Assembly (NCBI GenBank): GCA_035578175.1
Contig: JAQMRL010000001.1
Span: 59,853,553 to 59,917,552, forward strand
Length of the DNA stretch: 64,000 nucleotides
Reading direction: 5' to 3'
Source of the DNA: Catonia carolina
Lineage: Eukaryota; Arthropoda; Insecta; Hemiptera; Achilidae
Shown: positions 39,122 to 50,900 of the stretch, in pieces
Layout: every line of letters starts with the position of its first letter
How positions within the stretch are numbered: the first letter of the stretch is position 1
The notes under the pieces: model-generated
What the model was told of the DNA's origin: nothing
The model's input: only the letters and a program-made list of their open reading frames with translations
The model's database searches: none
Made by a program: the position numbers and the translations under genes

Positions 39122-40453
39122 CCGGGTGTTTATAAATGAAAGCGGGGTTTAAACGCTCTATAATATTTAATACATTATACTTACGGTTATAAATGATACA
39201 TCAAACGAAAGAGCAACTCAAACAGTTTTACATAAATGCCTACAAGTGTTCAATGTGCGCACCATCCGTCACACGACACACGTCAAGACTATATGCGAGT
39301 TCTTCCTAAACGTTGTTTAGTGTCTCTCGAGTAATTGTTGCAACAGCTGCTTCAATCCTGATTCGTAATTCGGGAAGATCAGCTGGTAGTGGAGGCACAT
39401 ACACACAATCCTTTATGAACCCCCAAAGATAGAAATCACACGGCGTCAGATCGAGTGACCGTGGAGGCCATGGAAAACGAGCCCTGTCATTGCACCCCTT
39501 GCGGCCAATCCACCGGTCGGGTAAAGTGACGTTCTGCCAATCGCGTACATCGTTATGCCGTGACGCGGCGCACCATCTTGCTGGAAAATGAAGTTCTCTG
39601 GCTCTTCATCTTCCAACTGAGGGAAGAGCCATAGCTGTAGAGTATCAAGGTAAGAAGCACCAGTTACAGTTGCTTCAACAAAAAAGAAAGGCCCATAAAC
39701 TTTCCGCCGGGACATAGCACAAAAAACATTCAATTTAGGGGAGTCTCGTTGCACTTGTGCCATAGCATGAGGATTTTCTGTGCCCCAGATTAGCACATTA
39801 TGAGTGTTCACTTGTCCACTAAAGGTGAAAGGTCGACTCATCACTGAAGACGACATGATGTAGAAAATCTTCATGCAACATTTCGGTAGCGAAGTTGGCA
39901 CGTAAACCATAGTCTGCAGGATTTAGAGCCTGTACCAACTGCAAACGATAAGGACGTAGTTGTAAGCGTCTCCGTAAAACTTTCCAAACAGTCGTTACAG
40001 GAATTGCTAATTCACGATTAGCCTTCCGAACAGATTTCTGTGGGCTACCCGTGAACGACTCTCGCACTCGCTCAACGCTCTCCGCATTAACACTTGGTCG
40101 TCCCAAACTCTTCCCTTTGCATAGGCAGCGGGTATCTTCAAACTGATGATACCATCTACGGATGTTATTATCACCTGGAGGTTCACAACCGAACTTAATA
40201 CGGAACGCACGTTGCACAGTAACTACCGATTCCGTCTATGCGAACTGTAAAACACAAAACGCTTTCTGTTCTTCAGTCGCCATTTTTGCTACTAGCGTTT
40301 TCTAACGGCTGGCGGTGGAAACATGCGCACTGCTGCCAACAAACAAAACTGCTTGAGTTGCACTTTCGTTTGATGTATCATTTATAACTGTAAGTATAAT
40401 GTATTAAACATTATAGAGCGTTAAAACCCCGCTATTCATTTATAAATACCCGG
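39122..40453 (-). mobile_element. Nearly full-length Tc1/mariner-type transposon with ~70-bp TIRs
   Basis: The left terminus CCGGGTGTTTATAAATGAAA and the right terminus (complement CCGGGTATTTATAAATGAAT) continue inward for about 70 bp of matching inverted repeat, with TA on both sides (39120-39121, 40454-40455). Inside is one broken transposase on the minus strand. It inserted at the left edge of a copy of the repeat also seen at 16359. Confidence 0.92.
39240..40283 (-). pseudogene. Transposase pseudogene (DUF4817-like HTH plus DDE/D domain)
   Basis: Starts at ATG 40283-40281 (MATEEQKAFCVLQFA) and ends at TAG 39240-39242 (GAHIEHL). HTH region: FGCEPPGDNNIRRWYHQFED, GRPSVNAESVERVRESF. DDE triad visible as FSDESTFH, QQDGAP and DLTPCDFYLW. 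About 348 codons, a normal length for the family. Lesions: an in-frame TAG at codon 16, a frameshift near 39830, a one-base loss just after QQDGAP, and a TAG near the end. All catalytic residues survive, so decay is fairly recent. It moved TA-targeted DNA when intact. Confidence 0.88.
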
Positions 40454-40455
40454 TA

Positions 40456-40667
40456 TAGTTGGGAGCTGACTTGTTGCTAGTGCTGGATGAAGCGTAAGGC
40501 GGCCTGGTACTAGTAGTTACTCGAATGGTTTGTGACTACTTTTTTTTAGAAAAGCGCGTACTAATAGTATTACTACTGCTACTAGGTTATATGAGGAGGG
40601 GAATCGTACTAACAATCCTCCTCCACCCGAATTCCTTACGCTAGCAATCAAGTGAGCTCTCATCTAT
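40456..40667. mobile_element. Short copy of the MITE at 16359
   Basis: TAGTTGGGAGCTGACTTG at the left, then CTACTAGGTTATATGAGGAG and ACGCTAGCAATCAAGTGAGC at the right. It is about 210 bp against 572 bp for the other copy, so the middle is deleted. Confidence 0.7.
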
Positions 40668-40797
40668 ACCTCACACGTACCCTTTACCCCGCAACTACAC
40701 GGAGCTTGGAACCGCACAATAGTTATTGCTTTCTCTTGCCTATAGGAAGATATAATAAGGAAAGTATTGTTTCCGTGTCGACTTTCCGAAATTGAGA

Positions 40798-41190
<393 letters not shown>

Positions 41191-41419
41191 GTGTGTGAAC
41201 AAAATATTCAAGAACGGAACATCGTCGATCTTGAAACTTGAAACATAAGTTTCAAGTTATTATACCACTAAAGGACGCGACACGAATATTTTCATCAAAG
41301 TCGGTCGACCGGAACTAGGCCTAGTAGTTAATTCGTGTCTTTTTCACTTTTTTGCAATTTTCTCAAACCGACTTCAAGAATTCATTAGAAAACAGTGTTT
41401 TCTAAAATCGCCTCATTCG

Positions 41420-41830
41420 CTATATTTTTTATACTCTACAAGATAGGGTAGGCGCCAAGTCTGGTGAAATTTTTGGGGAGGCTGTTCTCCTCGTTAAAAA
41501 AAATGCTTTTTTTTACAATTGCGACCTTAAAATACATTGTAGGGCAAAAGTGTATAATCAAACTTTCAGACAATTTAAAAATCTACAACTTTTATTTCCA
41601 ACATTTTTGTGTGTAACGTTTAGTTTAGCGGTAATTAGTGATTTTCTGGTTTTTTCTTAAAAATCTCTGAAAAACTGAATTTTTTTTAAGATTTTAGTCG
41701 TGGTATGCATTTTACGACAAAAGTGCATATAATTAAATTTATAGGGTATTAAAAGATCTATAACTTTTATTTCAAGCAGTCTCTACAGAGCCTAGTTTAG
41801 AGGCAATTATTGATTTACGGTACCGTAATT
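41420..41830. repeat. Dispersed repeat with two related internal units
   Basis: TCTACAAGATAGGGTAGGCG also occurs at 7740-7760 (minus). The following units (CATT..A.GGCAAAAGTG, then AACTTTTATTTC and AGTTTAG.GG.AATTA) occur twice here (about 41535-41640 and 41705-41810) and once more, degenerated, near 32320-32415. Family unknown. Confidence 0.5.
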
Positions 41831-43182
41831 TTAAGTCGAACTGTTAATTTTTTGCATTGGCAAGTTGTGTGATGGTTTCACACCAGATCTTTTTTATACG
41901 GATTTGAATAATTAATTGACAGTTGTTAACGGTGTACTTAGAGAAATTTTATGACCTTTTTAGTAATTTGAAAGAAATATGGTAAGATAAAGTCTCAAAT
42001 ACACTTTTTACAAAAGGAAATAACCAATAGTAAATGAGTTAATAATTACTTTTATAATCCGTCCGTCTCTTAACTGATTTTCTTTTTACTTCATCGGGAC
42101 TATCAGAGTTAAAATAATGGTAGAGTAATAAGGTAATTATAATAATAGAGTAAAATTTCTGTATCTAGTTGAAACCTTAAACTTTGTAATAAACCCTTGA
42201 GCCCGTTGGTTAAATTCTGAATCCTGGGGGGGGGGGGGCAATATACAAAAGCAATGGTTGAATGAAATATTTGCAATGAAGTTTTATGGCTGTGGATCAC
42301 AGGAAAATATCAGAAGTATTAGAAAGTAAATTGTGATTAAGAGATATCTGACAGGTATTTCCCGTACCCCCAGCCCTGTGCTGTATCGTTAGGGTGATCG
42401 GTGCTATAAGTTATGTAATTTAGAAAGTGCATATGCAACTTTAATGTAAATTGTGTTTGTGAGATTAACGCTATGTCAATTCTGTAATCATGTTAAAGAA
42501 TTCCAAGTTCCGTTTTATGGCAGGTTAAGTCCGTTGGCATTCTAGAGTAGAATGGTCAAAGAGTGGACATTTAAAATATTTAATGTTCGTGTTGGTAAAA
42601 TTTAGTCTTGAAATGGTGCAACTGAGCTAATTGTACCTGTAAAAAAGGTGTTGAAGTTTTTCTGTAGGTAATCAGATTATAATGAGATGATGGGAATGAA
42701 CTCTACAACTACGAAGCAGATGATGAATCTTGTATTAAAAGCAGGGATGATGATGATTATGGTAGTGGTGTTGAATGAGATGTATGATATGACATGAGAT
42801 GATTAACAATTGAATATTTTATGCTGTTTCAAGCATAATTTTTTATATTAATTTTTTCAATTCACAAAAGAAAGAGTATTGACTTTTTGAATTGGTCAGT
42901 CAAAAGTTTTACAGATTATAACAAATGCTCCATGGTATGTGACAAAAATGATGCGCTGCAGAAGGATTTACATATCAACACTGTGAAAGAATATATTACG
43001 CAGCTAAGTTCTAAATATCAAAAAAAATTAGCAGATCACCCAGATTTTTTTGGCGTTTAATTGTTGCTTGATAATAACGAAGACGTGACAAGACCAAAAA
43101 GAATAAAATTGCTTGACCTTCTGTTTAAATTTACCAACTAATCTACATTGTAAATGATTGAAGTCCATATTAATCTCTATCT
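41831..43182. other. Intergenic, nothing recognised
   Basis: AT-rich. It contains an 11-base G run at 42228-42238. No genes or clear element ends. Confidence 0.4.
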
Positions 43183-43684
43183 ACTGGTAACGCGCTATAA
43201 GTTGATGATTGCTCCTATTGTGCAGAAGACAGTATACTATCCGTCCTACCAACATCAGCCTACATGAAAACAAAAGTACTATACAGTAGCATAATATGTA
43301 TCAAGTGTGTATCTCAAAATTTAACTGACTGACTAATTAGTCTACCACTACTAATGTCAGTGTGGAGTAATTCAGTTTCTACTGATAACTGATAAAGAAT
43401 ACTAAATATAGCCCTGGTAGTAGTACTAATTAGGCCTGGTAGTATGGCTTATTTAGAATGAAAGTTTATTAAGGATCCATAAATAATACAATTGGATGTT
43501 TATAAAACGACATAGTTTGTAAACATACACAAATCAATGTACGAATAAATAATTACAACATGACGTCATGGTTAGAGCTATTGCTATGATGTAATTAGAA
43601 AAGCACACATAGTAGCACTTCCACCCTCTGCACAATCAACTCTTACACTTACTGATGATTATCAACTTATAGCGCGTTACCAGT
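43183..43684. mobile_element. MITE with ACTGGTAACGCGCTATAAG inverted ends
   Basis: The left end ACTGGTAACGCGCTATAAGT is mirrored exactly by ACTTATAGCGCGTTACCAGT at the right. The similarity continues weakly inward (TTGTGCAGA). 502 bp, no coding region; superfamily not clear. Confidence 0.75.
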
Positions 43685-44237
43685 GCATCTTCTTCCACAA
43701 CGCATTCTACTATCATTGCTATTAATTTTGTTACCTTTTCTATTACTGTTATTCATCTTTTAGCCAGATTCATCTTTTATCCAGATGTTTTTCTTTTGGA
43801 AGCAACACCATTGGGTATTTTCTTGTCATGTGAACACTTTCATATTATTTACTAATAGTTTTTGTTTTTAAACTGATTGTAAAATAATCTCAGATGTCAG
43901 AAAAAATAAAAAAGTTTAATCGAATGAAAATTATAACTTTTTGACATAATTACTGTTACTAAAGTACAATATTAAACAAAACTTGAATTAGCTGTGACAA
44001 CTGTGTTATCATTGGAGTAATTAGAGATTTCCTTTTGTAAATAAATATAGATAATTGAGCCAAGAAGTTTACTTGATTGCAGGTATTTTCTGAATTTGAA
44101 GAAGGCATGACTGTATGAAATGGACAGTGTTTTTTGTTGATTAAAATTTATGCAAGGAATCACGGAACCTGGTTGAGTTGGAAATAGGTAGAGGCAGAAA
44201 AGACTCTAAAAGCGGAGACAAGATCTCTGCTGTTGAA

Positions 44238-44262
44238 CTTATATATATATATATATATATAT
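44238..44262. repeat. (TA)n microsatellite
   Basis: About 12 TA units in a row. Confidence 0.9.
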
Positions 44263-44384
44263 TCAGTTTTGGTGCACAACGACTTTGTAATTCTTTGTGT
44301 ACATACTATATCTCCTGTAGTTTGCGGGATGTAAACCTTTGCATGGTCACAAACTGCTGGAAGATAATTTGATTTAGTACACCT

Positions 44385-45300
44385 CATGGAGTCATGCTGA
44401 TCTACACAACGCACTCATCTTGGGTATAATGTAGGCTACAATAGCCTTTTGTATGATTGTATCACTGGCAACGTTTGCACTACAAACACTGTTTGTCACC
44501 GAGTTCTTCTGCCTGAATCTTTGAATGGAAAAGTTGTTTAACTTCAAAAATCCTGTCATTATTTTTAATTCTTTCGAAGTCCACAGAGAAAAAAGGTAAG
44601 CTTTCTTCTCCAGCAACAAAACTATTGTTACAAAGCAAAGTTTAAACCCTAACTTCTCAGTTCTGACAAGATAGCTTCTTTTCCAATCGACAGGTGAACC
44701 CCTCATATCACAACCTGATAAGCTTTATCTTCATGCAACTGGTTGGTGTAAGACTTAGGCTATTTTCCCAGAAACATTTCACTATTGACCGACATGCATC
44801 TGGTGTGTTAGGGTAAATTGTTACTCCTTTTAATGAACAGTGAAATTTAGAGGCACCAATGACAGCTGCAGACATTGCAGCAGCTGTGAATACTGAACCT
44901 CAGATTTTAAAAATATTGGTGGAGGTTTATTTTTATGTTGTGTTGGCTAACAACTGTTTATCTTTCTCTGATTAAACATTTATATTGTCATTCCAAAGAA
45001 TTGTAAATTCATTTTTCATATCAATTGTAACTTTATTGATAACTCGTAGATCTTATTGTTCATCGCTTTGGATTGTTTACATCAGGATTAACTTTTTCAT
45101 GTTGTTTACAGTTGTTAGAAATTACTTGAGTCCAAGATAGTTCGTCAAATGTATTTGGATTTTCATGATTTAAGTTAGTTGTAATATATTCAACTGTATC
45201 TGAAATATAACTGGTCGTATATACTGGTGTATATACTGTGTATATACTACTATTATTTTTATTTTTTAGTTGGATTGTGAGTATGGACACTGTGCATTAT
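44385..45300 (-). pseudogene. Jockey-like LINE ORF1 (Gag-like) remnant
   Basis: Minus-strand blocks in shifting frames: VVI.GVHLSIGKEAILSELR, LPFFSVDFERIKNNDRIFEV, KQLFHSKIQAEE and CKRCQ.YNHTKGYC. The order and spacing match the RNA-binding and CCHC zinc-knuckle region of Jockey-clade ORF1 proteins (VDLEP..NN..I..I..L......V..E; CxRCQ.YGHTK.YC). Frameshifts and stops show it is dead. It is an independent LINE family from that at 12462. Confidence 0.7.
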
Positions 45301-45789
45301 TAAGAATTAATTTGTAGTCAGAATTAGTCTTAGCATAACGTTTCCTGTCCTGGTCAAGGGTTTCACACAGTTTTTCTAGACCACTCCAAGTGAATGGCTG
45401 GTCAGTCTCCTTTTTTCTTTTTGAGCATTAGTATAACCTTCCAATTCCCTATCCTAAACTTTTTGGCATGATAATATAATGTACATTGTATTACTAGACA
45501 ATAAAGTTTATTTATGTAGTTAGTTTTGGACAACATAAAGGGAATGTAATTAGAGGGTGTTATTTATTAAAACCAGTTTAGTAGCTACTTAAAGTTTTAT
45601 GAGTGAGCAGTTCGTCGAAATATAACAATTGAGTAAAATTCTTTGGTTTTGTAACTAACAATTAATTATTCAATTGTAGATTGCCTTATTATTTCCTTCT
45701 TTTTTAGCTTATTTAACATTGCATCAACAGCTTGATTTGCGACTACGGTGGGTTATGCAACTGGAACAGTGGGTTTTGACTTGTAAAAA

Positions 45790-45880
45790 TTTCCAATTCC
45801 TAGCCGGGAATTGAAACTGGGACCTCCGCATTGTAGGCTAGCATGCTAACCACTATGCTCCTGATGTGGCCAGATTACCA
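45790..45880 (-). mobile_element. tRNA-derived SINE head
   Basis: Minus strand: GCATAGTGGTTAGCATGCTAG (A box) and CCCAGTTTCAATTCCCGGC (B box) at tRNA spacing. The flanks resemble those of the copy at 46065. Confidence 0.65.
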
Positions 45881-46064
45881 TATTTTGTTTATGTTATGTT
45901 TTGTTTACATTTAAGTTTAATTACAGCTTTATATTTGTAATAACATTTTGTAATCACCTGTTTGAGTAATTACCTATTTATTAATAAATTTATTTAAAGT
46001 CGCATAAACTGCTTTGTCATTAGTGACAACAGTGGATTATGTAACATTAACTATGGGACTTTGA

Positions 46065-46165
46065 CACAAGAAAATTTCCATACCCTGGCCGGGAAGCGAA
46101 CTCGGGACCTACGTGTAGCAGGCCAATGTGCAAACCACTACGCTATGGAGGCGGCCAGTTTAAGT
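46065..46165 (-). mobile_element. tRNA-derived SINE head, second copy
   Basis: Minus strand: GCGTAGTGGTTTGCACATTG and GAGTTCGCTTCCCGGCCAGG, then GGAAATTTTC..GT. Same family and orientation as 45790-45880, about 280 bp away. Confidence 0.65.
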
Positions 46166-47735
46166 AATTTAATTGTAATTTATTATTAGTCTAAATGCAA
46201 TAATTTGGTGTAACTTAAGTTAGTACTTGTTTAAGTGATTGTTTAAAGTAAGTTTGTTCATCATTTTATTATAACCAGATCCCAAAAGAACTTGAATTAA
46301 ACATTGCAATGCAGAAATGCTGGGGTATTTAAGAGAAAACATGCCAAATATGTTGAGACTCTTTGTTTTTAAATAAAATTAGGTACCTACACATCCTAAC
46401 TATTTGTCTTAACTTAATTCTAACAGTAACTTATTTGTGTTATTATAATTTGACCAGTATGTGTACTCTGATTAAATTAAACAAGGTTACATTGTTTAGG
46501 CAACAGTAATAATAACGGTACAACAAAATTAGAAAAAATAAACGTTAAAGAAAACTGGCTTGTCAGTCAATGTTTTTTTGTCTTTGCAGAATGTTCTAGG
46601 GTTCAACTGCTCGTTGATTTTCCTAGATGATAATATGCGCCTCTTGAGACGTGATGTAATTTTCTCAAAAATGTTTTAGATCCCCTCAATGTAGCTTTCT
46701 AACAGGTATTTTGAATTATCATGGATTTGTGATTCTTTTACGCTCTACTAAACGAACAATAAGGGCAAGCCTGGCGCTGGCGCCAAACTCGAGTTTAACA
46801 GTTTGTGTTAAATATTTCTGTTCATCTCTGCAATCAATAGAATTAACAACATAACTGAGTTTTCCTGATTTTAATTTACTTCAAACAGATGAATAGGTCC
46901 ATGAAATGAATGAAACAAATTAAGTCAGTGCTAATACCGAACGGTTTTCAAGTGTAGAGCAAATTGGAGCAAATGAGGCGATCAGCTCTACCAACTTTAT
47001 TTTCCTTGAATTCAAAAGTGTGTAAATTAAATAAAATTAATTTTTATAACTTTGTATGATGTCATGCTATGTTAATATGTGTAGATTACACACGATAAAT
47101 AAATAATGTTCGAGTATTCGTTGTACACAAAAGAACCATTATCATTATTCAGTTCGTAAGAGCATAGAGAATGATTAATATCAGGTATCTTATAGTACAC
47201 TTAAAGTCAGGTATTCATATATAAGTTACCCATAAATTTGTATTTTCTAATTATTAATATTTAATAGTTTGAAAACAACGAAATTAAGTAAATGTAAGTA
47301 ATATTAGGGGTTTTTATGACTGTATAATTGCGTCTTGAAACTTATTTACTCATGAATTTCCTAATTCGTGAAAAACAAAATCTGTTAAATTAAGGTACAC
47401 TTGTTTAAAAATCTTTATGAACGGGAAACTTTCAGTTAGAATATTTTATAGCAATATTTACCTTTGCATGAAAACCTATTTAGATTTTTTATATAATACC
47501 TTTACATTAGTATGCGATTTTACCACAGTTTTTACGAAGTTCATGTTTATACCGACAGATGACGTAACAGCTGTTAAATTTGAAAGGAATCTAATTCAGT
47601 GAAATATTAACCAGTGAATTAATTTTGAATGGCATTTTGATTCAAATTATAATATGCCTAGAAACTAATAATATCTTATCTTCAGCTATTAAAATGTTAC
47701 TACTAGACTGATAAATACTGATGTAATTGATTTTA
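46166..47735. other. Intergenic region upstream of the proteinase gene
   Basis: AT-rich, no gene or repeat recognised. Confidence 0.4.
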
Positions 47736-47763
47736 TGACGTCGTAAATCTTAACTCTTATAAG
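47736..47763 (+). promoter_or_regulatory. Candidate promoter elements of the proteinase gene
   Basis: TGACGTC (47736-47742, CRE-like) and TATAAG (47758-47763, TATA-like) lie 90-117 bases before the start codon. Position is plausible but both motifs are short. Confidence 0.3.
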
Positions 47764-47852
47764 AACCGGTTTGAGAAGCATTTGTTGTATTAGTGTTACA
47801 GCTCAACAAAAGCGAAGTCTCATGAGTTTGTGACTGATTAACTGCAGTCATT

Positions 47853-47916
47853 ATGTTGGAAATTAAAATAGGTTTAAGTGTATTGTTAATTATTCATTGC
47901 TCGTCTTCATATTATG
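47853..47916 (+). CDS. 26-29-p: Proteinase exon 1 (signal peptide)
   Basis: ATG at 47853 begins 21 codons with a hydrophobic core IGLSVLLII followed by HCSSSYY. Donor GTAAGG at 47917, phase 1, which fits the exon at 57969. Confidence 0.82.
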
Positions 47917-50900
47917 GTAAGGTAACCCAACTAATTTGTTTAAGTTTATTCTTATTAATTCTGTTATTAAAATTTATTACTTTTCCACTTTGTACTTTAG
48001 TTTGCTAACGTAATTGTTTCCTCTTGTTAATATTAACACTACTTTGGGGCTGGCATTTTTCCCAAAAATTGTTAAGTGTTAATATAGCGTTAACAAATTA
48101 ATACTTGATGTTTGTGTCTGTAATTATTTCAAGTTTTAATGACATAAATATTATCGGTAGTGCAAACCTAGAAACTATTTGTGGATATAAAAAAGTCACA
48201 TCTCTTTGTATGCTTGTTTTGTTAAAAATTCATCCATTTAAATAAATAATCTGTATAAAAAATAATTTTAGAGATCTGGTTAAATTTTAGAAAATAGCTA
48301 GCTGTTTTAATGTTTTAATAATCTGTGCATCATTAATTGACAGTTTTGACAAAGAGAACTTAATATGACAGACATAGTTTGACACAAGACCATCTCATCA
48401 GAATGTTATTAAAATGATTTGTAGAAAACAGATTAGTTTGTAGTAGTTGCTGCAAATTATAAATGATATAGCAGGATATGACAAGTTACTGGAAAGGAGA
48501 GTTGAAATTGCAAGCTGCTGTCAACCAGTCCCAGGATAAATAACTTAAGATGATGAATTGATAATTACTTCAAATCGGTATTTCAGACAGTTAACATAGT
48601 ACTCTAACTAATTTGTAATTAATAAATGTCAACTCGGGATTTGACATTTGAAATTCTTGTGTCTTCGCCTGCATTTTTTTATTACAGTCCCCGACATAAA
48701 GATACAATTTTTACAGGATCTTCTTCTAGAGAACTTGCCTGTTTCTCCAAAATAAGTAAAAAAGTGTAAATTACAACTTATTATTCACTGTTTTCTAGGC
48801 ACTTTGTTAGCTGTATTTTATAATTTAAAGAGCAATCTCCATCTTTTTTTGAAGAGAGAAGTTATTTTTGCAACTTTCCATTTTTCTGTTAGGCTTAACA
48901 AAGTGTTTTTGTAACACAGTAATGAGATCAAGAAATTTGAAATGAATAGACATCTTCTTCACTTCACGGATGAGGCAGTATTGCTTATTCCGCAAACCAC
49001 CTTCTCATTAGATGACCAACACTCCTTCGACCGTTGGGCCTATAATTTACCAATTTATTGCCAGTTTAGGCAAACGGCTTCCCTTCATGCATTCCAGATG
49101 ACGACTCCAGTTGATTCTGTACTCATTGATCTTCTCCAGGCTAAATATTTGTAACTCTTGCCTTGTAACATCACTTCTGATTTTGTCCTGAAGAGTGCAG
49201 CCCTTCACTGCTTGAAGAATTTTCATTCAGCTCTGACTTGGCTTTGTTCTCTGTTAAAAACCACCCATGCCTCACTACCATAAATTATAACTGGTACCAC
49301 CATAGTTGCCAATAGGAGACAGTTGCAAATTTTACCTTTTAACTCTTTGCGTTGTTGTTCACATCGTTTCACTGTGTCTGTAATAAGATCACTTCTGGAA
49401 TGTATGGAAACTGAAGACTATTGTGTATGAATACAAAACACCAGACAAAATTTTATTACACATTAAAAAAAAATTAGAATACATAAAAAAACAGACATAC
49501 ATGTTTATACATTTTAAAGGTATTTTGAGGGTATCTTCAACGACTGAAGAAGAATAATATGTCTCAAAAATTTACCAACTGTTAAGTCAGTTCTATTTAA
49601 TGTGGTCTATCTGATCTCTTTTTATGTGTGTAGTGTGTCTAGTTTTCTTTATACTCTAGTGTGTAAAGTTTTATTTTGTTGGGTTATGTTTGTGTTGTAT
49701 TATTGATTTATGGATGACCCATTCAGTTAACTAGTATAAAGCTCCGTTGAAATGTTAAGGTTGGGTGAGCTACTTCATAAAGTACAGACAGAGTGGTGTG
49801 GTTATGTGAACAAATATTACATCACAAGGTGCTGTACTTACAATCCATGCTAAAAGAAACAATTACCTAATGCATAATCAAATTAGGGTGTTTAAATTAA
49901 AACTGTTTCTGATGATTAATGAAGTCAAAAAAAAAGTTTTATTTTTTTATCATTATTAGAGTCCTATTTGATTGCTATGTTTTGACTGGCTTTTATTGTA
50001 AGTTATCTTCAGTTTGAAGAGGGACAGCCAGCTAAGTTTTTTTGTGGCTAGCTGTCAGCTAGTCTCCTTCTTATGTCACTTGTGAATCCAATGTACTTTT
50101 TTTAAATTAAGGATAAAATTAATTTTTTTTTGTTATTCTGTAGTTCCCTTCTTCTTTTATCGTTTCTGCCAACTTAGAACTACATTACTAAGTCTCATGC
50201 CTGATGAGTGTTTTTTCATTGTTGTTTTTCATTTATTCAAACCCTTTTTGTTTTTTCACAGAACTTTTTTCTGATTATTTGTTGTCTTCTCTCTCACTTT
50301 GAAACTCTTAGTTGTTAATCATTTTCCCAAATTCATTTCTGCTCTCTGTCCTGTCTAATATGTTCATCTCCTCCATATCTTGTACAGTTTCTTTGAACCA
50401 TCACAGAGACATTAGCTATTTTTCCATTCTCAGGTATATTTTTATCGCTTCATAATCTTTATTCTCCATTTTCGTTTCTGTGGACCAAAAACTTTTCTCT
50501 ATTTCATTTCTATTCTCTTCTAGTACTCTTTTCCTGATGGAAGATGTTTTCTGATCCATATAATATTTTAGGTTTTATTACTTGATCATAGTGTCTTAAT
50601 CTACAGTTAAACAATATAAATTTTTTATTGTAAATATTTTTTGCCTTGAAGTGCTTTCTTCATTTGCTCTACCTTCTTTGTCATTTCGTTATCAGTCATT
50701 CTCTTGGATTACACATCCTAGGTAAATTTCTTTGCTCTTTGTATTTGATCTAATAAGTATTTTGGATTTTTTCTTTGTAAATTACTCATATATTCAGTTT
50801 TTTAATAGGATATTTAATTGAACTTACGAACTTTCTTTGCGCAATTCTAATAATTCTATTTGTCATTTTGCTGTGTATGTTATCTTATATCAAAGCCACA

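Noticed and set aside
45790..46165. Pair of tRNA genes
   Set aside because: Both have A and B boxes but diverged arms and shared SINE-like flanks.
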